Positions 1-8,507 of a stretch of 64,000 nt of DNA are shown one piece after another; the stretch's first letter is position 1, and each line of letters begins with the position of its first letter. Made by a program: the position numbers and the translations under genes. Source of the stretch: Nostoc piscinale CENA21. Its GTDB lineage: Bacteria; Cyanobacteriota; Cyanobacteriia; Cyanobacteriales; Nostocaceae. Under the pieces are notes generated by a model. That model searched no databases. It was not told the origin of the DNA and saw only the letters and a program-made list of their open reading frames with translations. Location of the stretch: assembly GCF_001298445.1 (NCBI RefSeq), contig NZ_CP012036.1:1987263-2051262 (forward strand). The letters are read 5' to 3'.

Positions 1-1089
1 AAATTCAGCAAAACGTCCTTCAGTAATTAAACCTTGATCTAATGCTTCAATTGCTAGGTGTTGATAATGAAGTGGCATCATATCAATCCTTTGCGGGATT
101 TGTTCTAAGCCAAGTTCCTCCTGTACCTTTCTAACTTTTAAACCTCTATCTCGTAATTTATCCCAAGTTCCTGAAGGTAGAAGTTCCATTTCCTCTAACC
201 GATAAACTAATGCTTCTACTGAAACACCATAGTAGTGAGCTAGTGTAAATAGATTAGTCGGAGTGAATTTGCCATGTGTACGGTACATATCATTAAACCG
301 CTTGAGCAATCCACTGGTAGGCATGAGGAAATATTTGGGGAACGTTTCTGCTAATTGTTCACTTTCAGGAAATCGTTGATATTGACCATCAAAGTGGAAC
401 TCAGGCTTTTGCCGATGTGCCAAAAAATGCAGGTATCCATGCGCCATTGACCAGCGTCTTCGCTCCTCTGGGTGATTAGCATTGATGGCCATGCAACCGC
501 CAACTTGCTCGTTATAGCTATAGACTTCTGAGTATTTCTGTGGCATGGGCAAATAGAAAATACGTAAACCCACATCTTGCTCTAGAATGTCTCGGAGTTG
601 GGGAATAGGAGCATCACCTAAACCGAGCCTTTGGCGTTCTGCTACAGCTATACTCTCAGCAGCAGATTTGATGGGCATATCGGTTACTTGATACTCAAAA
701 GGATAGTTGCGCGTTAGTGGCGCGTCCATAATTTTCTCAAGTTCTAGGTAATTCTGACATAATTCTTCTAAATCAACTATGAATGGCTCAATTTCCGCCT
801 GTTGTTCCTGACTGCGTTGATAAACAGCCCGAAACTGTACTTCAAAAGGTTGCACAACTGGGCGTGGCCGAACAAAGTCACTCACAGAACGTCCGTACGC
901 ACGAGCAAGTTTAATCAGTTCATTGGCTTTGAGACGACGTTCTCCTTTCTCAATTGCAATCATAGTGGTGCGTGCAGCATCAATAACCTTGGCTGCATCA
1001 GCTTGAGTCATGCCACATTTTTTACGGGCTTGTTGTAGGAGTTCTCCTAATGTCCGCAGATCGATGTTATCCAGGATGTTGGTAGCCAT
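1..1089 (-). CDS. XRE-family HTH / ImmA-IrrE peptidase-like protein (partial, runs off left edge)
   Basis: The minus strand translates without a stop from the ATG at 1089 to the window edge (at least 363 residues), so the C-terminus is missing. Residues about 10-75 form an XRE/Cro helix-turn-helix (MTQADAAKVID, IEKGERR). A middle segment about 145-290 looks like the ImmA/IrrE (COG2856) metallopeptidase fold. In that family a zinc HExxH motif is expected; here the equivalent stretch reads HGYLH, so the catalytic glutamate is replaced by glycine (codon 436-438), which predicts a binding or regulatory rather than proteolytic role. A GAGGG Shine-Dalgarno lies about 9 bases before the ATG. The gene starts 11 bases after the QueC-like gene and is the third gene of that cassette. 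ImmA-like proteins act as regulators of mobile elements or as toxin/defence components. Which applies here is not shown by the sequence. Confidence 0.85.
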   Translation of the reverse strand, partial: MATNILDNIDLRTLGELLQQARKKCGMTQADAAKVIDAARTTMIAIEKGERRLKANELIKLARAYGRSVSDFVRPRPVVQPFEVQFRAVYQRSQEQQAEIEPFIVDLEELCQNYLELEKIMDAPLTRNYPFEYQVTDMPIKSAAESIAVAERQRLGLGDAPIPQLRDILEQDVGLRIFYLPMPQKYSEVYSYNEQVGGCMAINANHPEERRRWSMAHGYLHFLAHRQKPEFHFDGQYQRFPESEQLAETFPKYFLMPTSGLLKRFNDMYRTHGKFTPTNLFTLAHYYGVSVEALVYRLEEMELLPSGTWDKLRDRGLKVRKVQEELGLEQIPQRIDMMPLHYQHLAIEALDQGLITEGRFAEF

Positions 1090-1100
1090 AATATTTTCCC

Positions 1101-2546
1101 TCAACCTTGTTGAGATGAGACTACGTATTTACTAGATGCCTTATGATCACTGTGTTTGTTTGATAACTCAGTAGCAATATGTGATTCTACAGCATTCCAT
1201 TCGGAAACATACTTTTGATAAAGTTGAACAAGGTGACCTTGCATATCGATAAGCGATAAATTTTCTGCCGTAGCAGTGCGATCAACTATGTCATCCAGTA
1301 TTGGAAACTTTTTGGTTAGATTTTTCCAAGGTTCATCTGAGATACTTAGCAAAGAGTCAAGAGTTTTAACTTGTGCCTGCATATTCAGAAAACATAAGCT
1401 CGGCTTTTTAACTGAACGTTCTCCATGCAATACTACATAGCGAGTTTTATCTGTTATCCTACTAGCGGCAAGTGATTGTCGTCTTAAAAGACAAGAAGAG
1501 CAGTAACCACATTGAACTGGCTTTTGGCGATGTGGACTGTCACAGGACATAGTTAAAGGTGGCAAGTCGTCTCTCCCATCGTCAGCCAATGATTTGCACA
1601 TTTCGGCTTTAGTCCAAAACAGAAAGGGGTTTTTTACTTGGAACTCCTTTCCTAAAAGCTGAGAAACAACATCACTTACCTTCTGCAAAGTTAAAGGATG
1701 AACAGAACGAGAGTGATCTAGTCCTACAGCTGATTCACGGTATGGAAGGTTAATTGCTCCAATTCCGTTTTCATACAAATAAAGAACCTGTTGTCCCATA
1801 AGGTACGTACACGCAGAACCAAGGAGAGTAAAAACAACGCCCCGCGCACGAGAAAGCTTGTTTTTGTGCTGCTCACTACTAGAATCAAATCGGATTGGGA
1901 TACGAAAAAGATGACAACGCCCAGGGAAAATAGACTGAATTTCCTGATACACTCTTTCCTGGCGGGCATAGACACTATCATTACTGCCAGTTCCAAATAA
2001 GACAAACTGTTGTTCTGGATACATCACAAGGCGAGTGTACAAACCTGCTAGAGCATCCAGCCCACCACTCCATAATGTTACTTCACATCCTTGAGGTGCT
2101 ATTGGAAGAGATAGTTGTTCAACAAGGCGTTCTGGTGCAATCCTTTTTTGGAAGTCGAAAATCCATTTGCTATCAGTAGTCCATGTTAATAAATCATCTA
2201 GTTTTGTGCGAAATGTTTCAGAACTTAGCCATTCTGGATTACGTACTGGCAATTTTACATGAAACCGACGCTGCTTCTCTGTAAGATTTTGAGGTGCAAG
2301 ACGATCTGAAGTATAAATAGCAATAGCAATATCAATTAGATCGGCAACAACAGGTGAAAAATCTGCCTTAACTCTATATTTAAACTCTTTATCGTCCACA
2401 TTAATACCAAAATTTAGTTGCTTACCCCGTGAGTGATCGATAAACAGCACAGATCCATCAATATTAGATACAGGTTGAAAGTCCAAAGTGTAATCTTGGT
2501 AATCACTGTAATCAGATTCTTGCACAAGCGACGTTTGGTAGTTCAT
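1101..2546 (-). CDS. QueC-like PP-loop ATPase with N-terminal extension
   Basis: A 481-residue protein. Residues about 155-360 match the QueC (7-cyano-7-deazaguanine synthase) fold: PP-loop SGGLDA at 160-165, ENGIGAIN at about 259-266, and a zinc-type cysteine set C335, C346, C349, C352 followed by RRQS. True QueC proteins are about 220-230 residues. This one has about 155 extra N-terminal and 110 extra C-terminal residues and no queuosine-pathway neighbours (queD, queE, queF), so housekeeping preQ0 synthesis is unlikely. Enlarged QueC-like proteins are known in anti-phage cassettes (QatC of the Qat system; type IV CBASS). The start codon overlaps the stop of the upstream small gene by four bases (ATGA), and GAGGA sits upstream, so translation is probably coupled. 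PP-loop and cysteine motifs are seen directly. A role in defence or in modifying a partner protein or nucleic acid is inference. Confidence 0.85.
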   Translation of the reverse strand: MNYQTSLVQESDYSDYQDYTLDFQPVSNIDGSVLFIDHSRGKQLNFGINVDDKEFKYRVKADFSPVVADLIDIAIAIYTSDRLAPQNLTEKQRRFHVKLPVRNPEWLSSETFRTKLDDLLTWTTDSKWIFDFQKRIAPERLVEQLSLPIAPQGCEVTLWSGGLDALAGLYTRLVMYPEQQFVLFGTGSNDSVYARQERVYQEIQSIFPGRCHLFRIPIRFDSSSEQHKNKLSRARGVVFTLLGSACTYLMGQQVLYLYENGIGAINLPYRESAVGLDHSRSVHPLTLQKVSDVVSQLLGKEFQVKNPFLFWTKAEMCKSLADDGRDDLPPLTMSCDSPHRQKPVQCGYCSSCLLRRQSLAASRITDKTRYVVLHGERSVKKPSLCFLNMQAQVKTLDSLLSISDEPWKNLTKKFPILDDIVDRTATAENLSLIDMQGHLVQLYQKYVSEWNAVESHIATELSNKHSDHKASSKYVVSSQQG

Positions 2547-3169
2547 AGGAGATTTTCCTCAAGGTCTATCTCTTTGATTTGCGATCGCCGAGTCCGTTTC
2601 AGGTTGGCGACATCCTCATCTAAATTCGCCTTTTTCGCCCATTGACTGAACTGGGAAAATATATCTGGCTGAAGTGAATTTATACGTTTTGTCAGGATAA
2701 CCTGGTCAACGTTGGCGTGGTGGTTGGGAGTAAGTGGTATCCGTTCCTCAAAGTTTGATACATACATTTTCTGCATATATCTTTCTATCACTAGCTCTGG
2801 AATATTAGTGCTATCAACCCGTTGACCATAACGCAAATCATGAAGGATGTGTTTACCTGCATCAAGGACTAGTGACTTCGTTCGATTGGGTATATTTGTT
2901 TGTTGTGCTAATTTGTCTAGCTTTCTACTTAAATCAGCCCAATTCACAAATTTATGATTGCTGAAATCTTTAATTTCTTGAGATAGGAGTTCCCCCATCT
3001 GCTTGGCTAACACAATGGGATCAGCACCTTTTTTCTTGATATCTTTCAGTAAAGCTCCCGTGATAATTCTGGCACATTCGTTAACTTCAAACTTTCCTTC
3101 ACAGAGGATTCGGTATGGCTTCTGATACATTCCCGAAAGCCCACTGTGGAGTACATCCCCGTCAGGCAT
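2543..3169 (-). CDS. Small protein of unknown function, first gene of QueC-like cassette
   Basis: 208 residues; I recognise no domain. It is mostly polar and probably helical, with no signal peptide, membrane segment or cysteine-rich motif. The C-terminus is strongly charged (RRSQIKEIDLEE). The start is well supported: GGAGG lies 7 bases before the ATG at 3169. The stop overlaps the start of the QueC-like gene by 4 bases. Being first in the operon and translationally coupled to a PP-loop enzyme, it could be a partner or substrate of that enzyme; in the Qat system a small protein (QatB) sits beside the QueC-like QatC, but I see no sequence resemblance I can vouch for. Function unknown. Confidence 0.75.
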   Translation of the reverse strand: MPDGDVLHSGLSGMYQKPYRILCEGKFEVNECARIITGALLKDIKKKGADPIVLAKQMGELLSQEIKDFSNHKFVNWADLSRKLDKLAQQTNIPNRTKSLVLDAGKHILHDLRYGQRVDSTNIPELVIERYMQKMYVSNFEERIPLTPNHHANVDQVILTKRINSLQPDIFSQFSQWAKKANLDEDVANLKRTRRSQIKEIDLEENLL

Positions 3170-3582
3170 GGATCGACCTCCGATGCTGAAGCCCCTTAAT
3201 ATGATTAATTTAGCTTATGTTTCAAACAATGTCAAGTCATAAGGTTATATCTATACAAGAAATGTCAGACTCGTTAGTTCAGTAGACAAATCTGCTATGT
3301 TTTCGATCAATCACCACAATATCTAATTGCTCTCAAAAAAATTTAGGTTAAAAAATCGCAGGTTGATGCCAAAAGGTACAACCCGACAAGAACTTTGATA
3401 ATGTTGGATTTTACCTACACAAACCTGCGTCGATTTTGGGTTTTTCTGAAAAATTAGCATATCTTGTTACTTATGTGCCTGTTTTATAGCAGTGAAATAC
3501 GAGAAAATAATTAATCGCAGATGGACGCGGATGAATCTGTATTTCATCCAAATAAGAAGCGATATATTTGGCTATTTTCCCT
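3170..3582. other. Intergenic region upstream of the QueC-like cassette
   Basis: 413 bases without a credible gene; the promoter of the minus-strand cassette should lie here. At about 3349-3430 a long imperfect inverted repeat (cgcaggtt / aacctgcg) flanks about 60 bases; it could be a weak hairpin or eroded element ends. Around 3513-3537 is a stretch (aatcgcagatggacgcggat) resembling short interspersed repeats common in Nostocales. Neither assignment is firm. Confidence 0.4.
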
Positions 3583-4683
3583 TTATACCGAAACTGGCAT
3601 TTCAATATTTACAGCCACCGCTTGTAACTCTTTTGCCTTCTCCTCTGGTAAAGCATCATTCGCAAACATTCCGGCTGCAAGTTCGGTTCCTGCCAAATAC
3701 TTCAGCCTTTCTCTGGTGCGATATGGCGGGTAAAACTGCGCGTGTAAATGTGCTTCGGGATGAGCTAAACCATCCGTAGGCGCACCAAACCAAGCCATTA
3801 AATAAGGAAATGGGCGATTCCACAAACCGTCATATTTGAGTGTGACGGTTTTTAATGCTTTGGCAAGCCCGAAGCGTTGTTTTGGACTAAGTTCTGTAAA
3901 ATTGCTCACAGGCTGAATAGGTGCAATCCAAACTTCGTAAGGGTAACGAGCGCAAACTGGGACGAAGGCGATCGCATCTTCATCTTGATAGATAATTCGT
4001 TGGTTATCGGCAATTTCCTGCTGAATTAAATCTTGCAGTAAACCCCGCCCATGTTCTTGATAATACTCCTGCTGCATTGCCAACATCCGCGCTGGTATAG
4101 GAGGAACAAATGGATAAGCGTAAATTTGCCCGTGGGGATGGTGCAAAGTTACACCTACTTCTACACCTTTATTTTCAAAAGGCAATACGTACTGAATTTG
4201 CGGATTCAACCCTAGTTCGCGGGTGCGATCGCCCCATACTTCTAACAGCAAATCCAGATGCGTCAATTCTAGAGAACTTAGAGAAGCATGGGCATCTTGA
4301 GTAAAAACTACTACTTCACAAGCTCCATTAGCAGGTAACGTTTCCACGATAGTCTGGGGTGGATTGTTAGCTGTGAGGCTCATCGAAGGAAAGCGGTTAT
4401 CGAACACTGCCACATCATACTTACCTTGGGGAAGTTCCGTGGGGAAATTCGGGTTGCTGGTAGGAGCCAGGGGATTATATTCTGGGGGTGGCATGAATGT
4501 CCGCCCTTGACGGTGACTAGCATAAGCCACCCATTCGCCGCGCAAGGGATGCCAGCGCAAGTGAGGATTTGCTTGCACTGGCTCGTTACTAGGGCTAGTA
4601 GCTTCTATCTGACTAGCAATTGGTTTGCGACTATATAATGTGAGTTTGCGTCCGTCGGGCTTTAACAGCTGGTGGGAGTACAT
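3583..4683 (-). CDS. galT: Galactose-1-phosphate uridylyltransferase
   Basis: 366 residues of the HIT-superfamily GalT, which swaps UMP between UDP-glucose and galactose-1-phosphate in the Leloir pathway. The active-site motif HPHGQIY is at about 182-188 with the nucleophilic histidine at 184. NPHLRWHPLRGEWVAYA near 39-55 and FDNRFPS at 94-100 are also typical. The CxxC zinc ligands found near residue 52-55 of the E. coli enzyme are absent, as in many bacterial homologues. The start at 4683 lies inside the 3' end of the GH2 gene (22-base overlap), so the two genes are co-transcribed and probably coupled: a beta-galactosidase-type enzyme would release galactose, and GalT would handle its phosphate. 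No galactokinase or galE is adjacent, although an epimerase of uncertain specificity lies at 21.5 kb. Confidence 0.93.
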   Translation of the reverse strand: MYSHQLLKPDGRKLTLYSRKPIASQIEATSPSNEPVQANPHLRWHPLRGEWVAYASHRQGRTFMPPPEYNPLAPTSNPNFPTELPQGKYDVAVFDNRFPSMSLTANNPPQTIVETLPANGACEVVVFTQDAHASLSSLELTHLDLLLEVWGDRTRELGLNPQIQYVLPFENKGVEVGVTLHHPHGQIYAYPFVPPIPARMLAMQQEYYQEHGRGLLQDLIQQEIADNQRIIYQDEDAIAFVPVCARYPYEVWIAPIQPVSNFTELSPKQRFGLAKALKTVTLKYDGLWNRPFPYLMAWFGAPTDGLAHPEAHLHAQFYPPYRTRERLKYLAGTELAAGMFANDALPEEKAKELQAVAVNIEMPVSV

Positions 4684-6522
4684 AATCCTTGTCCTGAGAG
4701 GGTAGCAGCACGGATGGCTGCAATGGGAAATTTCGGTGTGCGATCGCCGTACAATAAACCGTTAGCTTCTTGGAAGGTATCTGTGAATTGTGTGTAACAG
4801 AATCCGCTAAATAGCTCAATGTTATTTACGGTTTCCAGTAAAGCAGCGTATTTCATTTCTAATTCGGAGATATTGGAGCAGTTTTCATATCCCCAAGCTT
4901 TATCTGCATCAGGATTGTCAAGCGGAGTATAGGCGATACCACCAAACTCGGTTAACATTACTGGTTGTCCTTGATGGGGATAGTTATCTAAGGTGAGGAT
5001 GCGTCCCCCTGGACGGCTACGCTCAAATAAATCTGATATTTTGATATCTGGTCTGTAGCGATGGGCTAATCGTTCAGGCTTACTGTCATAGTCGTGGATA
5101 GCCAGAATATCGGTATCGGTACTTTCCCAACCATCGTTCCCAATTACTGGGCGAGTCGGGTCAAGAGTTTTAGTCAGGTGATACATTGCCAATACGTAAT
5201 TCCGATGAGCCGCCGTTTCTACTAAATTTGGCACTCCCCAAGACTCATTAAACGGCACCCACGCCACAATACAAGGATGGCTAACATCTCGTTTGATGAT
5301 TTCCGTCCATTCACGGGTCACACGTTCCACAGCTTTCGGCGTAAAGCGGTAGGCACTAGGCATCTCTTCCCATACTAACAACCCTAAAACGTCTGCCCAA
5401 TATAAAAAGCGGGGGTCTTCAATTTTTTGGTGTTTGCGGACACCGTTAAAACCCATAGCTTTAACGAGTTCTACATCACGCCGTAATGCTTCGTCATCGG
5501 GTGCTGTCATTAAACTATCTGGCCAATAACCTTGGTCGAGAACTAACCGCAGATAGTAGGGGCGACCGTTGAGCATAAAGCGATCGCGTTGAACGCTGAC
5601 AGTCCGCATCGCTGTATAAGATTGCACCTCATCTAGTAGTTGGTCTTTGTGCCATAGCTGAATTTCCGCATTAATCAATGTGGGCTTTTCTGGACTCCAC
5701 AGCAATTCATTACGACAGTCATCAATTCCCGGATCACCTAGAGCAATCCGGCGACTAATTTCCCCACTAAATACTTCATAGGTATCACTAGCTAACACCA
5801 ATCCTTCAACACTCAATTTAACTTTGATTCGTACACCTGAAGTCGGTACATTACCAGCCAACCCTGCCTCAAATCCAATTTCCCAGCGTTCACAGTCGGG
5901 AATCCAACGTAGATGACCAAGATACGTCTTACCGACACGTTCTAACCACACAGTCTGCCAAATACCACTCGTGCGAGGATACCAAATACTATGGGGTTTT
6001 AACTGCCAATCCTGTTTGCCTCGCGGCTTGGCGAGGTCGTGGGGATCATCTTGCGCCCACACCGTCACCTTCGTTGTACCACTGTTGTTTAAGGCATGGG
6101 TAATATCAAGGCTGAAAGAGGTATGTCCGCCTTCATGCTCGGCTATATATTGATTGTTGACCCACACACGAGCGCGATAGTCGACAGCACCAAAATGTAA
6201 CAGTAATTTGCCATCTCCAGGTGGTGTGGCAAATTCCCTTTCATACCAACAGTTAGGATGATAACCCTGATCACCAATACCACTTTTGGCAGATTCGGGG
6301 GCAAAAGGAACTTTTATATCATGACACCAATGATTAAGGTCACTTGGTTGGACATATTTTCCCTCGTCATCAAATGTGAACTTCCAAGCTCCATCCAAGC
6401 TTTGCCAGACTGAGCGTTTTAAGAGTGGTCGCGGGTGTACTGTCGTTTTTGTAGACAAAAAAATTGCTATCAGCTTCAGAGGGTAATTCAACTTCACGAT
6501 TTGTCAGAGCCAATAATCTCAT
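4662..6522 (-). CDS. Glycoside hydrolase family 2 (beta-galactosidase/glucuronidase-like), one homopolymer frameshift
   Basis: GH2 enzyme with the usual order: N-terminal sugar-binding jelly roll (LDGAWKF ... CWYEREF ... VWVNNQYI), immunoglobulin-like linker, then a TIM barrel with the acid/base in NESWG and the nucleophile in TEFGG (about residues 418 and 517 of the uninterrupted frame). As deposited, the uninterrupted frame begins at 6497. However, an ATG at 6522 preceded by GAGGA at normal spacing joins it perfectly if one base is removed from the A7 run 6457-6463, giving a 619-residue protein. I take that as the real start. No signal peptide, so cytoplasmic. The 3' end overlaps galT by 22 bases. 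The exact substrate (beta-galactoside, glucuronide or mannoside) cannot be read from sequence; coupling to galT favours galactosides. Confidence 0.88.
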
Positions 6523-6971
6523 AACTTGTCCTCGCTATCTATTTAGAGCTATTGTCTAAAATTAGAATTAAACTTTAGAATAAAACCTTTATTTGGTAAG
6601 AATTTCAAGAATTTGAGCCAATCAAATGTTGATTGATTGAAAGCCATACCCAGCAATGGGGTGAATAGCATTAGAATTGTCTTTAAGAATTAGCTTTTAG
6701 ACGAAATATTTAGTTTCTCCGATATAAAATGAGTTTTTATCTGATGTTGGTTGATTATAGTTATTCTTGTTATTTATTCGTATAAATACTGTTACCATCA
6801 GCACAGGACGTGTTAGGGCATCAAAATAGTTTATCTGCTCTTAACTCGTGACATTATGGCACATACATTAACAATTTTTGCCAAGTAAGCTAAAAAAAAA
6901 TTATTGAATTTAGACAGATAATCAAAACACCTTTGCTCAAAAAAGATTCAGGAGTATATATAGTGCAATAT

Positions 6972-6985
6972 GTAAATACATTTAC
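6972..6985. promoter_or_regulatory. NtcA-box-like dyad (GTA-N8-TAC)
   Basis: gtaaatacatttac has perfect 6-base arms and fits the GTA-N8-TAC consensus of the cyanobacterial nitrogen regulator NtcA. A TATAAT is present at 6996-7001, but only 10 bases away; NtcA-activated promoters usually have about 22. The match may therefore be chance or a repressor-type site. Confidence 0.2.
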
Positions 6986-7056
6986 GTTTTTAAATTATAA
7001 TAATTCAGGCAACAGAGTATTGACAAAGGAAACAGTTGAGGGAGAGTATCACAAAT

Positions 7057-7191
7057 ATGAAGCAAAACATTTCTACCTCGTCCCCATTTTTTATCTCGAC
7101 CAACTTGGTAGCAAATGAAATTTTTGATTACTTCTGGACTATCAGTTGTATCTGCAACTCTCAACAAATTATAATACTGCAATTATTCTAG
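7057..7191 (+). CDS. Possible 44-residue small protein
   Basis: An ATG with GGGAG about 10 bases upstream opens a 44-codon frame ending at TAG 7189-7191. The peptide is hydrophobic toward its C-terminus with two cysteines (ISCICNS) and resembles nothing I know. It overlaps the tail of the minus-strand remnant at 7183-7323. It may be spurious; listed only because a ribosome-binding site, a TATAAT and a dyad lie upstream. Confidence 0.15.
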   Translation: MKQNISTSSPFFISTNLVANEIFDYFWTISCICNSQQIIILQLF

Positions 7192-7323
7192 CTTTTCCTT
7201 TCTTTCTGTTTCATATTCACAATTATCAAAAGCTGTTTGAATAGCAATCACTAAAGCATCTTCAGCTTGACTAATTGCTGTTTGCACCTTTAGCGCCACC
7301 TACGGATCTAATATTTTAGTCAT
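7183..7323 (-). pseudogene. Small hypothetical gene with premature TAG
   Basis: On the minus strand GGGAG precedes ATG 7323 at good spacing. The frame reads seven residues (MTKILDP), a TAG, and then continues open for 38 codons (KVQTAISQAEDALVIAIQT...) to TAA 7183-7185. The region after the stop has clear coding character, so this looks like a small gene of about 46 residues killed by one nonsense change. GTG directly after the stop could restart a shorter peptide. Family not recognised. Confidence 0.5.
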
Positions 7324-7581
7324 TTTGCATTCTCCCAAAATATTTGATGAAACTCATTGCAACCATCCTAACCCCGCAAATTTGCTACCACCCAAGGCGT
7401 GAAGGGCGATCGCAATTCTTTCTTTTACCTCCATACGTTATGTTGTATACATCCGAAAATTTTGATTTCGTAGACTGCTAGCACTTAATTGCTTACATTT
7501 TTGGAAAAAAGAACACTGGCAAAATGGTTCTAGCACTTGAGTGAGTATTGGCGCTTGTGAACAAAACTACTGAAGCAAAAC

Positions 7582-7713
7582 ATGGTTATTCTATATAGCT
7601 ATGCAAAAGTATCTAGTCGTGAACCAGCAGAGAACTTTAATGCTTTAGAACAACAAATTGTCAAGATGTTTGGTTGTATTGGCAGGGCTAAATTTAGTCT
7701 TAGCGTGGAATGA
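7582..7713 (+). pseudogene. Serine recombinase (resolvase/XisF-like) N-terminal remnant
   Basis: The 43-codon frame begins with the classical start of a serine site-specific recombinase: YSYAKVSSRE (family pattern YxRVSSxEQ with the nucleophilic serine) followed by NALEQQIVKM. Homology stops after about 30 residues and the frame ends at TGA 7711-7713; the catalytic core, DNA-binding domain and large C-terminal part are missing. In heterocystous cyanobacteria such enzymes include XisF, which excises developmentally regulated elements. Here only a stump remains, evidence of a past mobile or excisable element just upstream of the two-component system. Confidence 0.6.
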
Positions 7714-7767
7714 TATTATCCGTCTAGAAGCAGAAATTTTTAGCAGCTTTCAGGTACTTAGTTAACT

Positions 7768-8502
7768 ATGCGACTGATATTAGTTGAGGATGAAACAGAT
7801 TTAGGTGCAGCTATCAAACAAGTTCTCAGCCATGAGGCGTATGTAGTCGATTGGTTTTTAGATGGGAATCAGGCATGGCAACATCTCGAAAATAGCTCAA
7901 CTGAGTACACATTAGCGATTTTTGATTGGATGCTGCCTGGAGTCTCTGGAATAGAGTTGTGTAAATGGTTACGAAAGTGCCAGTTAACCTTACCTGTGCT
8001 AATGCTAACGGCTAAAGACCGTATGGAAGAAAAAATTATTGGCTTAGATAGCGGTGCAGATGATTATTTAGTTAAACCTTTTGATATGGCAGAACTACTA
8101 GCCAGATTGCGAGCATTGCACAGGCGGGCTTCTTATACAGGCGTAACGTTTACGCCCCAAGTCAAACCTCGACTTTTAGAAGTAGGTTATCTGACACTTA
8201 ACTACAACACTCATGAACTGACTCGGCATTATACTAACGGAGAAACGCAAGTATTAACTTTAACAATTAAGGAATTTCAATTGTTAGAGTTTTTTATGCG
8301 GCATCCTAACCAAATTATCAACCGTGACCAAATTATTAATCAACTTTGGGAAATTGGTACAGCACCAGTCAGCAATGTCGTAGCAGCCCAAATCCGCTTA
8401 TTGAGACGTAAATTGGGAGAAGAAGACAGTGAAGCTTTGATAGAAACTATTTATGGTGTAGGCTATCGTCTTAATATTCAGACTACAGAAATAAGTAGTT
8501 GA
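7768..8502 (+). CDS. OmpR/PhoB-family response regulator (RppA-like)
   Basis: 244 residues. The receiver domain (1-120) carries the acidic pocket LVEDE, the phospho-acceptor D53 in FDWMLPG, a conserved threonine (MLTAKD) and lysine (LVKPFD). The winged-helix domain (about 145-240) shows TIKEFQLLEFF and VAAQIRLLRRKLG ... IYGVGYRL. It should bind DNA when phosphorylated by the kinase encoded directly downstream: its stop codon TGA (8500-8502) is followed 5 bases later by the kinase ATG. In cyanobacteria close relatives are called RppA/NrsR-like regulators of photosystem genes or nickel response; which genes this one controls is unknown. Confidence 0.93.
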   Translation: MRLILVEDETDLGAAIKQVLSHEAYVVDWFLDGNQAWQHLENSSTEYTLAIFDWMLPGVSGIELCKWLRKCQLTLPVLMLTAKDRMEEKIIGLDSGADDYLVKPFDMAELLARLRALHRRASYTGVTFTPQVKPRLLEVGYLTLNYNTHELTRHYTNGETQVLTLTIKEFQLLEFFMRHPNQIINRDQIINQLWEIGTAPVSNVVAAQIRLLRRKLGEEDSEALIETIYGVGYRLNIQTTEISS

Positions 8503-8507
8503 TTTAT

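Larger units (their letters stand above)
6523..7767. other. Long intergenic region with gene remnants
   Basis: About 1.25 kb of AT-rich DNA between the GH2 gene and the response regulator. It holds a nonsense-mutated small gene on the minus strand (7183-7323), the N-terminal stump of a serine recombinase on the plus strand (7582-7713), and a dyad with a possible 44-residue peptide gene (6972-7191). The rest shows no reading frame I can support. Confidence 0.6.

Noticed and set aside
1101..2546. Housekeeping queC for queuosine
   Set aside because: Twice the normal length, no queD/queE/queF neighbours, and coupled to unknown genes.
3349..3430. Terminal inverted repeats of an insertion sequence
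   Set aside because: Imperfect arms, no transposase between them and no target duplication; unrelated to the ends of the IS at 43098.
6972..7001. NtcA-activated promoter
   Set aside because: The box fits GTA-N8-TAC but the -10 is only 10 bases away instead of about 22. Kept only as a low-confidence dyad.
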